A DNA stretch of 64,000 nt from Flagellimonas aequoris (GCF_003584165.1 NZ_QXFJ01000007.1:1-64000); one strand, 5' to 3'; positions 1 through 8,013 are shown, counted from the stretch's first letter. The notes: generated by a model not told the origin, from the letters alone. Program-made: numbers and translations.

Positions 1-1
1 T

Positions 2-52
2 GGATAAGCCGGGTAAACTGACCCACCTTCGCCGGATGAAACTGACCATGGC
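2..52 (+). repeat. IS21 terminal inverted repeat, istB side
   Basis: This stretch aligns with the complement of about 2505-2552. Shared blocks include GCCGG, CCACC, TCGCCGG and TGACCAT in the same order and spacing. It also contains short internal repeats of the type GCCGG-N-AAACTGACC, as expected for the multiple transposase-binding sites of IS21 elements. Confidence 0.75.
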
Positions 53-91
53 AAATGGACTGCCCAGATTTGATCTATCCTTGGGTTAAAC

Positions 92-829
92 TTAGTTTTT
101 ATTTTTCAATTTTCTTCTCATTGATTCTCCTTTTATATCTATTCTGTGGGCTGTATGCACCAAACGGTCGAGGATGGCATCGGCCAGTGTTTTCTCCCCG
201 ATAATGTCGTGCCACTTTGATACGGGCAATTGTGATGCTATTATAGTGGATTTTTTGCCGTGCCTGTCCTCGATGATCTCCATAAGTGCATGCCTATTGA
301 TGTTGTCCAATGGTTTAAGGCCGAAGTCATCCAAGATGAGCAAGTCCTGTTTTTCAAGTTTGTTTATCTGTTTTGGATAGGAACCGTCTGCCTTTGATGT
401 CTTGAGCAGGGTAAAGAGCTTCGCAGTATTGAAGTACATCGTTTTTGACCCCATGGAACAGGCCTGGTGGCCGATGGCCGATGCCAGGTAACTTTTGCCC
501 ACGCCGGTACTACCGGTAATAAGTATGTTCTCCCTTTTTTGGATGAACCCGCAGGAACCGAGCCGCCGGACCAGGTTCTTGTCCAGTTGGCGCGACGGTC
601 GGTAGTCTATAGCTTCCATGACGGCCGTATACCTGAACCTTGCGGACTTGGTCAATCGCTCTATCCTACGGTTGTGACGGTCGTCCCATTCGCTCTGGAC
701 GAGATAGGCGATCAGTTCATCGTTGGTGTAACCGGTGGACGGACCGCCGGTTTCCATTGTTGTGGTGAAGGCCCTGTGCATTCCATAGAGCCTCATTTCT
801 TTCATCGATTGCATTGTTTTTTCGTTCAT
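92..829 (-). CDS. istB: IS21-family helper ATPase IstB
   Basis: A 245-residue AAA+ ATPase, the helper that loads with the IS21 transposase onto target DNA. A Walker A motif GSTGVGKS lies at residues 106-113 and a Walker B LLILDDFG at 163-170; length and layout are normal for IstB. It starts 24 bases after the istA stop on the same strand, so the two are co-transcribed. No frameshift or truncation is seen. IstB resembles DnaC-type loaders, but the adjoining istA and flanking inverted repeats settle the identity. Confidence 0.95.
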   Translation of the reverse strand: MNEKTMQSMKEMRLYGMHRAFTTTMETGGPSTGYTNDELIAYLVQSEWDDRHNRRIERLTKSARFRYTAVMEAIDYRPSRQLDKNLVRRLGSCGFIQKRENILITGSTGVGKSYLASAIGHQACSMGSKTMYFNTAKLFTLLKTSKADGSYPKQINKLEKQDLLILDDFGLKPLDNINRHALMEIIEDRHGKKSTIIASQLPVSKWHDIIGEKTLADAILDRLVHTAHRIDIKGESMRRKLKNKN

Positions 830-853
830 ATGTTCTGTTTTTAAGTATTGTTC

Positions 854-2398
854 CTATTCGTAGTATTTTCCTCCCCTTATGTTGTTGTGCTCGGGCATTT
901 CCATGTCCCCGTCGATACCTTCATCGATCTGGTCCCACCCCTTTTTCAGGATGCGCTCGACCATATTGTAATTGTACGCACCATATTCCGCGGCACGCCT
1001 ACAGGCACCGTCAAGACGTTCCCTTCCGTACTTTTTGGCAAGGTGGAGCACGCCCAGACAGGACTTATAGGATTGTTCCGGGTGTTGCTTCTTCTCCAGG
1101 ATGGCAATGATGTACCCTTTACAGTGTCCGCCGATATCGCTTGCCCAATCGATGAACTTTTCACTGCTCCACTCGCTTATGAAACGATGGTGCGAGGGCA
1201 TATGGTCGGCCAAGGTGGTATAGCCGTATTTCTTCCTGTTCCTTGTATGTACGGCGAACCTTTCGTGCTTATGGTAGATCTCGACGATACTGTCGGTATA
1301 GACCAGCTTGACCTGTTTGCCTATATGCCTGTAGGGCACGCTGTAATAATGCTTGTCCTTCCCAAAATAAACATGGCTGTTCTTGTGTACGGTGGCCTGG
1401 GCATAGCGTTTTACCTCATAGCGTTTCGCCGGTAACGGCATCAGTTCGTCCTTCTCGATCTCCATAAAAAGCGAACACCTGGAATATTCCCTTCCCCTGA
1501 ACGACATTGCGTTGTGTTTTTCCAACAGTTCCCTTATCGCGATGTTGATATCGGTCATGCTATGGAAGACCTGGTTCCGTAAAGGGGCGAACACCCTGGT
1601 GTAGATTATCTTCACGGCGTTCTCCACTATGGCCTTGTCCCTTGGCCTATAGGTACGTGTGGGCAGTACTGCCGTTTCGTAGTGTTCGGCAAAGTCGGCG
1701 AACACCTCGTTGACCTTGGGCTCGTAACGGCTGCTCTTGGTAACCGCCGACTTAAGGTTGTCCGGCACCAAGGCCTTTGGTACGCCGCCGTAGAACCATA
1801 GTGCGTTCTCGGTGCAGCGGATGAAGTCCTCCAGTTTTTGGCTTGCACAGGCCTCTACATAAGTGTATTGGCTGCTACCGAGTATACACACGAACACCTC
1901 CAGTTCCTTCAGTTCACCGGTGTCCCTGTCAACAATATGGAGTTTCTTTCCCGTGAAGTCTATAAAGAGCTTGTCGCCGGCCTTGTGCTCCATGTGCATT
2001 ACCGGAGAGGTCTCCTTGCGCCATTCGGCGTACCAATACTTGAACTGTGAGAGCTTGAAGCCATCGGGGTGCTTGGCATAATATTCTTCCCATAACAATT
2101 GTCTGGTCACCCCGGTCTTGCGAAGCTCTTTGTCAAAATAGGGAAAGTACTGCCTTAAGGTCAGCAAACGTTGGCTCTTGCGCTTTTGCCCGTCCTTAAA
2201 AAGGTTGTGGAGTTCCTCTAGGGTCATCTTCTCCACTTCGTAGGCGGTAAAACGGTACCGCCTGAAGAATTCGATGTACTTCCTGACCGTGACACGGGAT
2301 ATGCCCAATTGTTGGCTTATCCCACGCTTGCTCGTACCGGAGGTGTACAGTTTGTAAATCAGTTTTGTTTTTCGCATGTCTATCTGCTTGTTCGCCAT
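854..2398 (-). CDS. istA: IS21-family transposase IstA
   Basis: The transposase of the element, a DDE recombinase of about 514 residues. An N-terminal helix-turn-helix (GISQQLGISRVTVRKYI) is followed by an rve-type integrase core, with likely catalytic residues in LFIDFTGKK (Asp), LVPDNLKSA (Asp) and KAIVENAVK (Glu). The ATG at 2398 (MANKQID) is chosen. A GTG at 2422 would add eight residues with no family support. The gene reads inward from the right inverted repeat and is followed by istB. Confidence 0.95.
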   Translation of the reverse strand: MANKQIDMRKTKLIYKLYTSGTSKRGISQQLGISRVTVRKYIEFFRRYRFTAYEVEKMTLEELHNLFKDGQKRKSQRLLTLRQYFPYFDKELRKTGVTRQLLWEEYYAKHPDGFKLSQFKYWYAEWRKETSPVMHMEHKAGDKLFIDFTGKKLHIVDRDTGELKELEVFVCILGSSQYTYVEACASQKLEDFIRCTENALWFYGGVPKALVPDNLKSAVTKSSRYEPKVNEVFADFAEHYETAVLPTRTYRPRDKAIVENAVKIIYTRVFAPLRNQVFHSMTDINIAIRELLEKHNAMSFRGREYSRCSLFMEIEKDELMPLPAKRYEVKRYAQATVHKNSHVYFGKDKHYYSVPYRHIGKQVKLVYTDSIVEIYHKHERFAVHTRNRKKYGYTTLADHMPSHHRFISEWSSEKFIDWASDIGGHCKGYIIAILEKKQHPEQSYKSCLGVLHLAKKYGRERLDGACRRAAEYGAYNYNMVERILKKGWDQIDEGIDGDMEMPEHNNIRGGKYYE

Positions 2399-2454
2399 GG
2401 TGCTTTTTAACAAAAAAAGCACTTAGACTTTTTACAGATAGATCTAATCTAAAG

Positions 2455-2552
2455 GTGGGTCACTTTGGCCCGGCGGGGGTGGGTCACTTTCGTCCGGCCA
2501 GCTATGGTCACTTTAACCCGGCGAGGGTGGTATACTATGTCCGGCGTTTCCA
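2455..2552 (-). repeat. IS21 terminal inverted repeat, istA side, with iterated binding sites
   Basis: The segment carries repeated copies of a motif close to GGTCACTTT-N-CCCGGC, at about 2456, 2485 and 2508, followed by a diverged terminal copy. The outermost 48 bases pair with the left end of the element. The layout matches the multiple transposase sites of IS21 ends, and the istA promoter probably lies here too. Confidence 0.7.
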
Positions 2553-2636
2553 ATAAAGAAAGACTTTAGCCCCAAACGATAACAGATAAATGTACCACTT
2601 GATACCTATTCAAAACTTACTTTAAGAAGATTAATT

Positions 2637-2656
2637 AATCCCTTTTTTGAACTTTT
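2637..2656 (-). repeat. Relic of the cassette-associated repeat
   Basis: Twenty bases closely resemble the AAATCC-T-run-GAACTTT core of the 79-bp repeat at 4905 and 5642. The surroundings (2553-2783) are AT-rich and carry no gene that I can support. It may be a decayed repeat copy between the IS and the oxidoreductase gene; the low complexity makes this tentative. Confidence 0.35.
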
Positions 2657-2783
2657 ATGTAAGATGTTTCGGAAAATCCATTGGACCTCTTTAAACGCTA
2701 ACTTTGGACATTTGATTCTCTATTAAATAATAAAAGATTACGTAGTAACATTTTATTTTTTATAACAACATATCTTCTACCAA

Positions 2784-3893
2784 TTATTTAAGGAAAATGG
2801 TTTTTTTCGTTTCTGCACTTTTTTTAGCTGCATCTAGTATTTCCACAACTAGCATATTGTTTTCAAGCGAGTTTAGATCAAATTCATTCAGTGTAATTTC
2901 TTCTCTTATAACTGCTGCCAGTAGTGAAAAAGGGTCATCATAAGGCGCTTTTCTTTCTTCTAGTTTCATCACCTCTTCTTGGTAACCATCGTAACCTTCA
3001 GAAATTCTCAAGCGCAGGTCATGCCTATTATCTGCATATACCGCTCCAACCGTTCCATAAATCTCCATGTCTTTTCTTCCGATAGGCCAATTCCAAGAGC
3101 CTTGTATTACCGCTACCGCATCATCATACTGTAACAGTATAATAGATTCATCATTTACTTTGGGGTTATTTTCGGGTTGCAGTTGTTGAGAGATAGCGGT
3201 TACGCTATTAGGCCGTTTACCGTCCATAAACCACGATAAAATATTAACCCCATAACAACCAAAATCCACTTCTGCACCACCACCATTTTGAATGGGATCT
3301 GTTAACCAATCTAAAAATTCCTCGTTAACACCAATCTTTTTTGGTCCTTTATGACCGTCATGAACCATTATCTTTCTAATAGCACCAATTTTATTTTTGT
3401 TCTTAACTATTTCATATGCTTTATGAGTTGTAGGATACCAAGTTGTTTCATAATTGGTTAAAAGGTGAATTTTGTATTCTTCTGCCAAGGCCTTCATTTT
3501 TGTAGCGTGATCTACACTAACCGCTAGTGGTTTCTCTACCATTACATGGATGCCTCTTGGCGCAGCCGCCTCAACCACCTGTAAATGTTCGTAAATAGTA
3601 CCAAATGCGGTTACCGCTTCTGGTTTTACTTTATCCAGCATTTCGTCTAAAGAAGTATACACCAAATCCATTGAAAAATTATGTTCATCCGCGTAACGTT
3701 GAGCAAGCTCCTTATTGGACTCTACTATACCGACAATTTCAATGTCGCCACGCGGCTCACTACCAAAAATCCAATGCACGTGGGTATGTGTTAAGCCTAT
3801 GATGCCCACCCTTAAAGCTTGATCAGTATTTTGACCATAAAGGATTGTATTTAATAGAAATAAGCTTATTAAGAATACTATTTTTTTCCTCAT
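2784..3893 (-). CDS. Exported Gfo/Idh/MocA-family oxidoreductase
   Basis: A 369-residue NAD(P)-dependent oxidoreductase. Residues 1-21 look like a signal peptide (basic start, hydrophobic LISLFLLNTILYG, then Q). The Rossmann domain starts with RVGIIGLTHTH, and the MVEKPLAV motif of the family gives the conserved Lys-Pro. A C-terminal alpha/beta domain follows (GGGAEVDFGCYGVNIL). Family members act on sugars or other polyols; the substrate here is unknown. It stands alone between the IS and the cassette-like units, with no metal-related neighbour in its transcript, and looks like passenger cargo. Exported members are common in Bacteroidota. Confidence 0.8.
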   Translation of the reverse strand: MRKKIVFLISLFLLNTILYGQNTDQALRVGIIGLTHTHVHWIFGSEPRGDIEIVGIVESNKELAQRYADEHNFSMDLVYTSLDEMLDKVKPEAVTAFGTIYEHLQVVEAAAPRGIHVMVEKPLAVSVDHATKMKALAEEYKIHLLTNYETTWYPTTHKAYEIVKNKNKIGAIRKIMVHDGHKGPKKIGVNEEFLDWLTDPIQNGGGAEVDFGCYGVNILSWFMDGKRPNSVTAISQQLQPENNPKVNDESIILLQYDDAVAVIQGSWNWPIGRKDMEIYGTVGAVYADNRHDLRLRISEGYDGYQEEVMKLEERKAPYDDPFSLLAAVIREEITLNEFDLNSLENNMLVVEILDAAKKSAETKKTIFLK

Positions 3894-4037
3894 TTATGTC
3901 TTTTTTATAGTTTCTGATGATGATAAGTTAGTGGTACCCAAACCGTGAAAAGATACAAGCCTTTAAGTTTGCCCTGAGTAGCACTGCTAGAATTTAAATC
4001 AAATTAAAACTTTCGGAAAAATAAATTTAAAGATTTA

Positions 4038-4150
4038 ATGGACTATCTAAATACACTAACTAATATGATACTTTACCTTAAACCATTCATTCTACGCACT
4101 GATTATTATAACTGAATAAAAAATGAAAACAATAGTAATGGATAGTCCAT
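4038..4150. repeat. Spaced 10-bp inverted repeat
   Basis: ATGGACTATC at 4038-4047 is matched exactly by GATAGTCCAT at 4141-4150, with 93 bases between. The enclosed DNA encodes nothing recognisable. The arrangement resembles the gene-bracketing inverted repeats of the two neighbouring units, so this could be an emptied or decayed unit, or a small MITE-like element. Confidence 0.45.
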
Positions 4151-4164
4151 AATAAGTTAGAATT

Positions 4165-4198
4165 GGCAGAAAATCCTTTTTATGAACTTTCAACGGTT
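4165..4198 (-). repeat. Partial copy of the cassette-associated repeat
   Basis: Thirty-four bases match 4958-4991 with a single mismatch (a T to A within the T-run). Only the part from GGCAGAAAATCC to CAACGGTT is present. It directly abuts the hairpin downstream of the DUF4304 gene, in the same relation as the full copy abuts the hairpin of the DinB gene. Confidence 0.7.
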
Positions 4199-4199
4199 A

Positions 4200-4256
4200 G
4201 TGTAAATGGCGTAGTGGCGTTTAGCCACTATGAACATTTTACACATTGTTCTCAGC
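4200..4256 (-). repeat. attC-like bulged hairpin downstream of the DUF4304 gene
   Basis: GTGTAAATG (4200-4208) pairs with CATTTTACAC (4235-4244), and GTAGTGGC (4211-4218) with GCCACTAT (4224-4231), leaving unpaired bases between the two stem blocks and a five-base loop. Next to it lies TTGTTCTCAGC (4246-4256), the inverted complement of 4891-4901 on the other side of the gene. Stems with extrahelical bases are a feature of integron attC sites, but the canonical RYYYAAC/GTTRRRY boxes are not clearly present. There is no U-tract, so a simple terminator is less likely. Confidence 0.5.
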
Positions 4257-4878
4257 TGTGTTCTTTTTGAATACCATATTTACTCGCTCTTTCTTTGATA
4301 TGACTTAATTGATGTTTCGTGCATTCATTTATCAAAATCGGGTATATCTGTTCTAATTTATCTTTCATTCCCAATTCACCATACATCACAAATTTCACAT
4401 AGGTTGAATTATAATTCTGATATTCAGTTTCTATGAATTTTATGAGGCTTTCATTACTTTTTATCTTCTCGAAATATGGTAAAATTTTGTTTTCAAGCGT
4501 TTCAGTCAACTCTGATTTAATGTTTCCAACATTTGCTCTTTCATCTAAATCCCACCATTTGTCTTTTCCATCTATAAACCTTCCAATTCGAGTCCTAATT
4601 ATTGAAACTGGTTCAGTTGGGTATGCTGGAGGTTCAGGGTCTACTTTAAAATTATATTCGGAATCCCAATAGATTGGAGAGAATATACCAATATTAGCTG
4701 TAAATGAAATATTTTCTTTAGACCGAAACATACTCTTTTGAATGTTAATTATTTGTCCAATTTCGCCTAAGTCACGATAGAAGTTGTTTGCCTTTTTTTT
4801 GAACTTCAAAGGTTTTAATCTTTCGTGAAAACAAGATTTTACTATTTCATTAAATTTTATTTCTGCTTTGGTCTTCAT
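4252..4878 (-). CDS. DUF4304 domain protein (cassette-like cargo)
   Basis: A 208-residue protein with the DUF4304 hallmark near its start (LKPLKFKKKANNFYRDLG). No signal peptide or membrane segment is seen, so it is probably cytoplasmic. The function of the family is unknown; members turn up in variable gene neighbourhoods and have been discussed next to immunity and mobile genes. The gene is exactly enclosed by an 11-bp inverted repeat (4246-4256 and 4891-4901), and the stop codon lies inside the left arm. Its AT content is higher than that of the copper genes, in keeping with separate acquisition. Confidence 0.72.
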   Translation of the reverse strand: MKTKAEIKFNEIVKSCFHERLKPLKFKKKANNFYRDLGEIGQIINIQKSMFRSKENISFTANIGIFSPIYWDSEYNFKVDPEPPAYPTEPVSIIRTRIGRFIDGKDKWWDLDERANVGNIKSELTETLENKILPYFEKIKSNESLIKFIETEYQNYNSTYVKFVMYGELGMKDKLEQIYPILINECTKHQLSHIKERASKYGIQKEHS

Positions 4879-4890
4879 TTTTCATTCATT

Positions 4891-4901
4891 GCTGAGAACA
4901 A
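4891..4901. repeat. Gene-bracketing inverted repeat of the DUF4304 unit, start side
   Basis: GCTGAGAACAA here is the perfect complement of TTGTTCTCAGC at 4246-4256. The two arms flank the gene, 13 bases upstream of the ATG and across the stop codon. The sequence differs from the arms of the neighbouring unit, so it is unit-specific. Confidence 0.7.
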
Positions 4902-4904
4902 TTT

Positions 4905-4983
4905 GATATCCGTAATAACGAATATCTCTCTTGTATAAAACTACTAAATCTTAGACGGGCAGAAAATCCTTTTTTTGAACTTT
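4905..4983 (-). repeat. 79-bp cassette-associated repeat, copy 1
   Basis: Identical over 79 bases to 5642-5720. It contains an internal hairpin, GATAT-C-CGT-AATA-ACG-A-ATATC, at its 4905 end and a T-run followed by GAACTTT at the other. Relative to the minus-strand genes it lies upstream of the DUF4304 gene and downstream of the DinB gene, so it may carry a promoter as well as mark the unit joint. Confidence 0.9.
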
Positions 4984-5116
4984 CAACGGTTGGGCTATGA
5001 TTTCGTTGCGGAAAAATCCGGCAGGATTTGTCCGGGAGAAATCGGGCCCTGTTAATGGTTATTGGGTTTAAATTTAGCGAAAATGCAGCAATGAATTATA
5101 GCCGGTATTGTAAGCA
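4984..5116 (-). repeat. Long attC-like inverted repeat downstream of the DinB-like gene
   Basis: GGCTATGATT (4993-5002) pairs with AATTATAGCC (5094-5103) with one mismatch. Outside it CAACGG and TATTG arms continue the fold with bulges, and a smaller AAATCC/GGATTT hairpin lies inside. The total span is near 130 bases, within the size range of long attC sites. TTGTAAGCA (5108-5116) is the inverted complement of 5627-5635 across the gene. Similarity to attC is structural only. Confidence 0.5.
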
Positions 5117-5120
5117 GTTT

Positions 5121-5585
5121 TTATTTAATTCGTTTTTTAATGAGTATTATTTGTCCGAGATGATAATATGAGTGTTCAATCATAGCGTCAATATTCCGGC
5201 AATAATTCCCATATTGTTTATCTACAAAGTCCGACAATATTTTTTCTTCTGACATATTTTCAACAAGTTCGATAAATTCATCTGCGTCAAGACAAAACTT
5301 ACTCACTAAATTTTGCCAATCTTGTTCAGATTTTATGGGTGAGTAATCAAAACTATATTTGTCTCGTATATCGAGTGTTCCGCCTTTTAGAACTTTTTTC
5401 ACGCCAGCTATATGGTAATCAATGTGAAAAGTCAAATCAGCAATAGTGTTAAAGTCATCTATTTTTTGAGTTGCTTGTTTCCAATCAAGGTCAATTATTT
5501 GTTCTTTGAAATTTGTACCTAAAACCCATTTTCCTTCAGTAAAAATTTCCTTTAGTCGGTTAGCTAAGTATTCGTTTAATTTCAT
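5121..5585 (-). CDS. DinB/DUF1572-like protein (cassette-like cargo)
   Basis: A 154-residue helical protein of the DinB/YfiT superfamily. Likely metal-binding histidines are in LTFHIDYH in the middle and HSYYHLGQI near the C-terminus, the usual pattern of this four-helix metal-binding fold. Members include thiol-transferases and many uncharacterised proteins, so no substrate can be assigned. A 9-bp inverted repeat (TTGTAAGCA 5108-5116, TGCTTACAA 5627-5635) brackets the gene. The same 79-bp repeat lies on both sides of the unit, which argues for capture as a cassette. Confidence 0.72.
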   Translation of the reverse strand: MKLNEYLANRLKEIFTEGKWVLGTNFKEQIIDLDWKQATQKIDDFNTIADLTFHIDYHIAGVKKVLKGGTLDIRDKYSFDYSPIKSEQDWQNLVSKFCLDADEFIELVENMSEEKILSDFVDKQYGNYCRNIDAMIEHSYYHLGQIILIKKRIK

Positions 5586-5626
5586 TTTATCTTAACACCT
5601 TTATATTTTAGGCGGTTTTCTCAAAT

Positions 5627-5635
5627 TGCTTACAA
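5627..5635. repeat. Gene-bracketing inverted repeat of the DinB unit, start side
   Basis: TGCTTACAA here pairs with TTGTAAGCA at 5108-5116. It lies 41 bases upstream of the ATG on the minus strand and directly abuts the AACAATT that leads into the second 79-bp repeat, exactly as in the DUF4304 unit. Confidence 0.65.
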
Positions 5636-5641
5636 CAATTG

Positions 5642-5720
5642 GATATCCGTAATAACGAATATCTCTCTTGTATAAAACTACTAAATCTTAGACGGGCAGA
5701 AAATCCTTTTTTTGAACTTT
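5642..5720 (-). repeat. 79-bp cassette-associated repeat, copy 2
   Basis: A perfect duplicate of 4905-4983. Its last two bases fall in the TAA stop codon of the CusB gene (stop at 5719-5721), so the array begins exactly where the copper operon ends. This close fit suggests insertion at the operon terminus, perhaps replacing its original terminator. Confidence 0.9.
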
Positions 5721-7434
5721 AATGATATGGCAAGGAATCAATCACACTTCCACAGGTTAACATAGCATCACCATAATAGGGATTACGGATTTCTTCTTCT
5801 AAACTTAGCCATACTGCACCCTCATTGTCATTGGCCATTGGACATTTTTGAACGTAAAGAGTATCATCCAAACCTTCGAGGTTCATTACTATTGCGACCA
5901 AGTTTTCATTGAGTATAACGAAATGACTACGTTGGTTTTCCAAATCGGAATTACTTGCTATGGCATCCAACATTTCTATACTTTTGGATAGATGGGATTT
6001 AAGCATCTTGTCTAGGTTTGTTTGAGTTATCGCCTTCATTTTTTCGGAAGTTGCTTTCGCGAAAGCGGAAACTTTTTCAGCATCACTGGCTACCAACGCA
6101 TCTTTGAGTTCAAGGTATGAGGGCAAAGCTTTCACAAACTGTTCTTGAAAAGAAGTTGAAAGTGATAGTTCCATTGCCATCATTTTTTTATTTTCTTCAG
6201 CACTTTGATTCATCATTGATTTCTTACCCTGTAGTTGAGCGGCAGCGTCCACGGAAAACGTACCATTGGTAACAATCTCATCACCATTTTTCAAACCAGA
6301 GGTAACTGTAAACACATCACCATTTCGATTGCTCAGGGTTACTTCCCTCATTTCAAAAACAGGCTCGTTGGGATTGGTCTTGATGTACACCAAAGACCGT
6401 TCACCCGTCCACATTACTGCACTTGCGGGTATGGTCAGGTGTGATTTTATATTTGCCGTTTTTCCTTCAACTTTACCCGTAACAAACATTCCCGGTTTTA
6501 GCAAACCACTGCTATTTTTGAGATTGGCCCTCACCGTTACGGTTCGTGTTTGGGTATTTAACATAGGGGCTATGAATGAAATTATTGCGTCAAATTCCTT
6601 ATTCGGATAGGCATTGGTCGTTACCTCTATTTTTTGTCCTTTTTTAAAATCTGAAATCTGGTTCTCGTAAGCATCAAATTCCGCCCATACCGAATTCAGG
6701 TTACTCACCTTTACAATAGGTTGCCCCTGTTTTACATAGTCGCCTTCGGCAGCCATCTTATCTGAAACCGTGCCCGATACAGTTGCGTAAATCGGAAAGT
6801 TCTCTTTGACTTTTCCTGATTCCTCAATACTATTAATTTGGGATTCCGAAAGTTTCCAAAGTTTCAGTTTGTTGCGTACGGCATTGTATAGCGAGGGTTG
6901 CGATTCTTTGAGCGATGCCGCTGTAATCAATTCTTGCTGTGCCGCGATAAGACTGGGCGCGTAGATGGTAGCGAGCAATTGCCCTTTTCGTACTTCCTGA
7001 CCTTCAAAGTTGACGTTGAGGCGTTCAATCCTACCATCGAAATAACTGGCCTGGACTGCATTCTCTTCCTCGTTCATCTTGATTTTTCCCGAAAGGGAAA
7101 TTATATTCTCATCTTCTATAGAAGCGGTTCTCACAATGGATGTTTGGATGTTAGCCAATGCCATTGCATTCTTGGTCATCTTAATCTCGTTCATTGCCAG
7201 TCCGTCAGCACCCGATTCCGCAGGAATTAAATCCATCCCGCAAATAGGGCAGTCGCCCGGTTCGGGTTGCATAATCTGAGGATGCATAGAGCAGGTCCAC
7301 ATCTGACCTTCCGCTTCTGTGGAATGGTCGTGTTTATCTGTCATAGATTCTTCTGACGAGCCACCGAAAATGAGCCAACCACCAAGCAGTCCGACAACGA
7401 CAGCAATAGCGATATATATGATATTCTTATTCAT
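5719..7434 (-). CDS. cusB: CusB-type RND periplasmic adaptor with metal-binding and DUF3347 domains
   Basis: A 571-residue membrane-fusion protein linking a CusA pump to its TolC channel. An N-terminal membrane anchor (about 5-24) is followed by a heavy-metal-binding motif, WTCSMHPQIMQPEPGDCPICGMDL. Then come the barrel-sandwich and beta-barrel adaptor domains (about 120-400) and a C-terminal DUF3347 domain of about 130 residues with QKCPM and EIRNPYYG-DAMLTCG. The DUF3347 domain matches the stand-alone lipoprotein at 11818. The gene is last in the copper operon, far from its partner pump at 16062, but on the same strand with no opposing gene between. Confidence 0.9.
   Translation of the reverse strand: MNKNIIYIAIAVVVGLLGGWLIFGGSSEESMTDKHDHSTEAEGQMWTCSMHPQIMQPEPGDCPICGMDLIPAESGADGLAMNEIKMTKNAMALANIQTSIVRTASIEDENIISLSGKIKMNEEENAVQASYFDGRIERLNVNFEGQEVRKGQLLATIYAPSLIAAQQELITAASLKESQPSLYNAVRNKLKLWKLSESQINSIEESGKVKENFPIYATVSGTVSDKMAAEGDYVKQGQPIVKVSNLNSVWAEFDAYENQISDFKKGQKIEVTTNAYPNKEFDAIISFIAPMLNTQTRTVTVRANLKNSSGLLKPGMFVTGKVEGKTANIKSHLTIPASAVMWTGERSLVYIKTNPNEPVFEMREVTLSNRNGDVFTVTSGLKNGDEIVTNGTFSVDAAAQLQGKKSMMNQSAEENKKMMAMELSLSTSFQEQFVKALPSYLELKDALVASDAEKVSAFAKATSEKMKAITQTNLDKMLKSHLSKSIEMLDAIASNSDLENQRSHFVILNENLVAIVMNLEGLDDTLYVQKCPMANDNEGAVWLSLEEEIRNPYYGDAMLTCGSVIDSLPYH
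6053..6066. repeat. Palindrome GCTTTCGCGAAAGC, copy within cusB
   Basis: A perfect 14-base palindrome inside coding sequence (reads AFAKA in CusB). The same 14-mer occurs at 15077-15090 in the TolC gene, with shorter versions at 18115-18126 and 52051-52060. Confidence 0.7.
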
Positions 7435-7530
7435 CTGTTTATTTCTTATTGTTTTTCATAGGTCAGATGTAATTCGCCATTAATAATCTCAGTAAAAATC
7501 AAGATTTGTTATGGCTCATTTCATAGATTG

Positions 7531-8013
7531 TTATTTTTCGTTCTGTAATCGTTCAATCATTTCTTTCATTTCGGCAATTTCCCTACGCTGGGCACTAATG
7601 ATTTCTTCGGCTAGTTTTTTAACCTCTGGATCTTTGATATTCGCACGTTCACTGGTCAAAATTGCTATAGAATGGTGGGGTATCATCGCTTTCATCCATA
7701 GAACATCGCCTACAGTAGATTTTTGGTCGCGAACCAAAAACAATGCTCCCAAAAATAGAATCAAACTACCCAATAAAATGGCCATGTTTTTTTTCTTGTC
7801 TGTATACATTTTGCGCATAAAGAACCACATAATCACAGCCATTGTAGAAATACCTAAACAAACCATATAAAAACGCGTTAAACTGAACCGTACGTGGTCG
7901 AATTCATAGGTGTTGAGATACATCGTGATGTACATTGCTACAAATGAGCAACCGAGCATAATGAAGAAGGTTTTGTAGTTTCCTTTGTTTTCGTGTTCTT
8001 TAGAATTTTCCAT
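7531..8013 (-). CDS. DUF305 membrane protein
   Basis: A 160-residue protein with three or so N-terminal membrane segments (about 15-35, 45-65, 75-95) and a C-terminal DUF305 domain. The domain carries the family signature MIPHHSIAILTSERA followed by the acidic-basic helix ISAQRREIAEMKEMI. DUF305 proteins are periplasmic or membrane proteins often found with copper resistance genes; the His-His motif may bind metal. It sits between the PepSY gene and cusB in the copper operon, with an 18-base gap to the former. The exact role is unknown. Confidence 0.8.
   Translation of the reverse strand: MENSKEHENKGNYKTFFIMLGCSFVAMYITMYLNTYEFDHVRFSLTRFYMVCLGISTMAVIMWFFMRKMYTDKKKNMAILLGSLILFLGALFLVRDQKSTVGDVLWMKAMIPHHSIAILTSERANIKDPEVKKLAEEIISAQRREIAEMKEMIERLQNEK

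Larger units (their letters stand above)
1..2552 (-). mobile_element. IS21-family insertion sequence
   Basis: Contains istA and istB in the canonical order on the minus strand, flanked by long imperfect inverted repeats. Base 1 begins TGGATAAGCCGG and the complement of the right end (at 2552) begins TGGAAACGCCGG, so the element may span exactly 1-2552 with TG...CA ends. The left flank lies outside the window, so a target duplication cannot be checked. Both genes are full length, so the copy could be active. Confidence 0.85.
3894..4251. other. Intergenic stretch with repeats, no gene seen
   Basis: This 358-bp AT-rich stretch has no supportable ORF. It holds a 10-bp inverted repeat (4038-4047 and 4141-4150), a partial copy of the cassette repeat (4165-4198) and a bulged hairpin (4200-4244). 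It is best read as remnants and joints of the cassette-like array that starts at 4252. Confidence 0.6.

Noticed and set aside
848..1435. Long plus-strand ORFs opposite istA and other large genes
   Set aside because: They lie wholly within well-supported genes on the other strand, have no domain signature and are antisense shadows.
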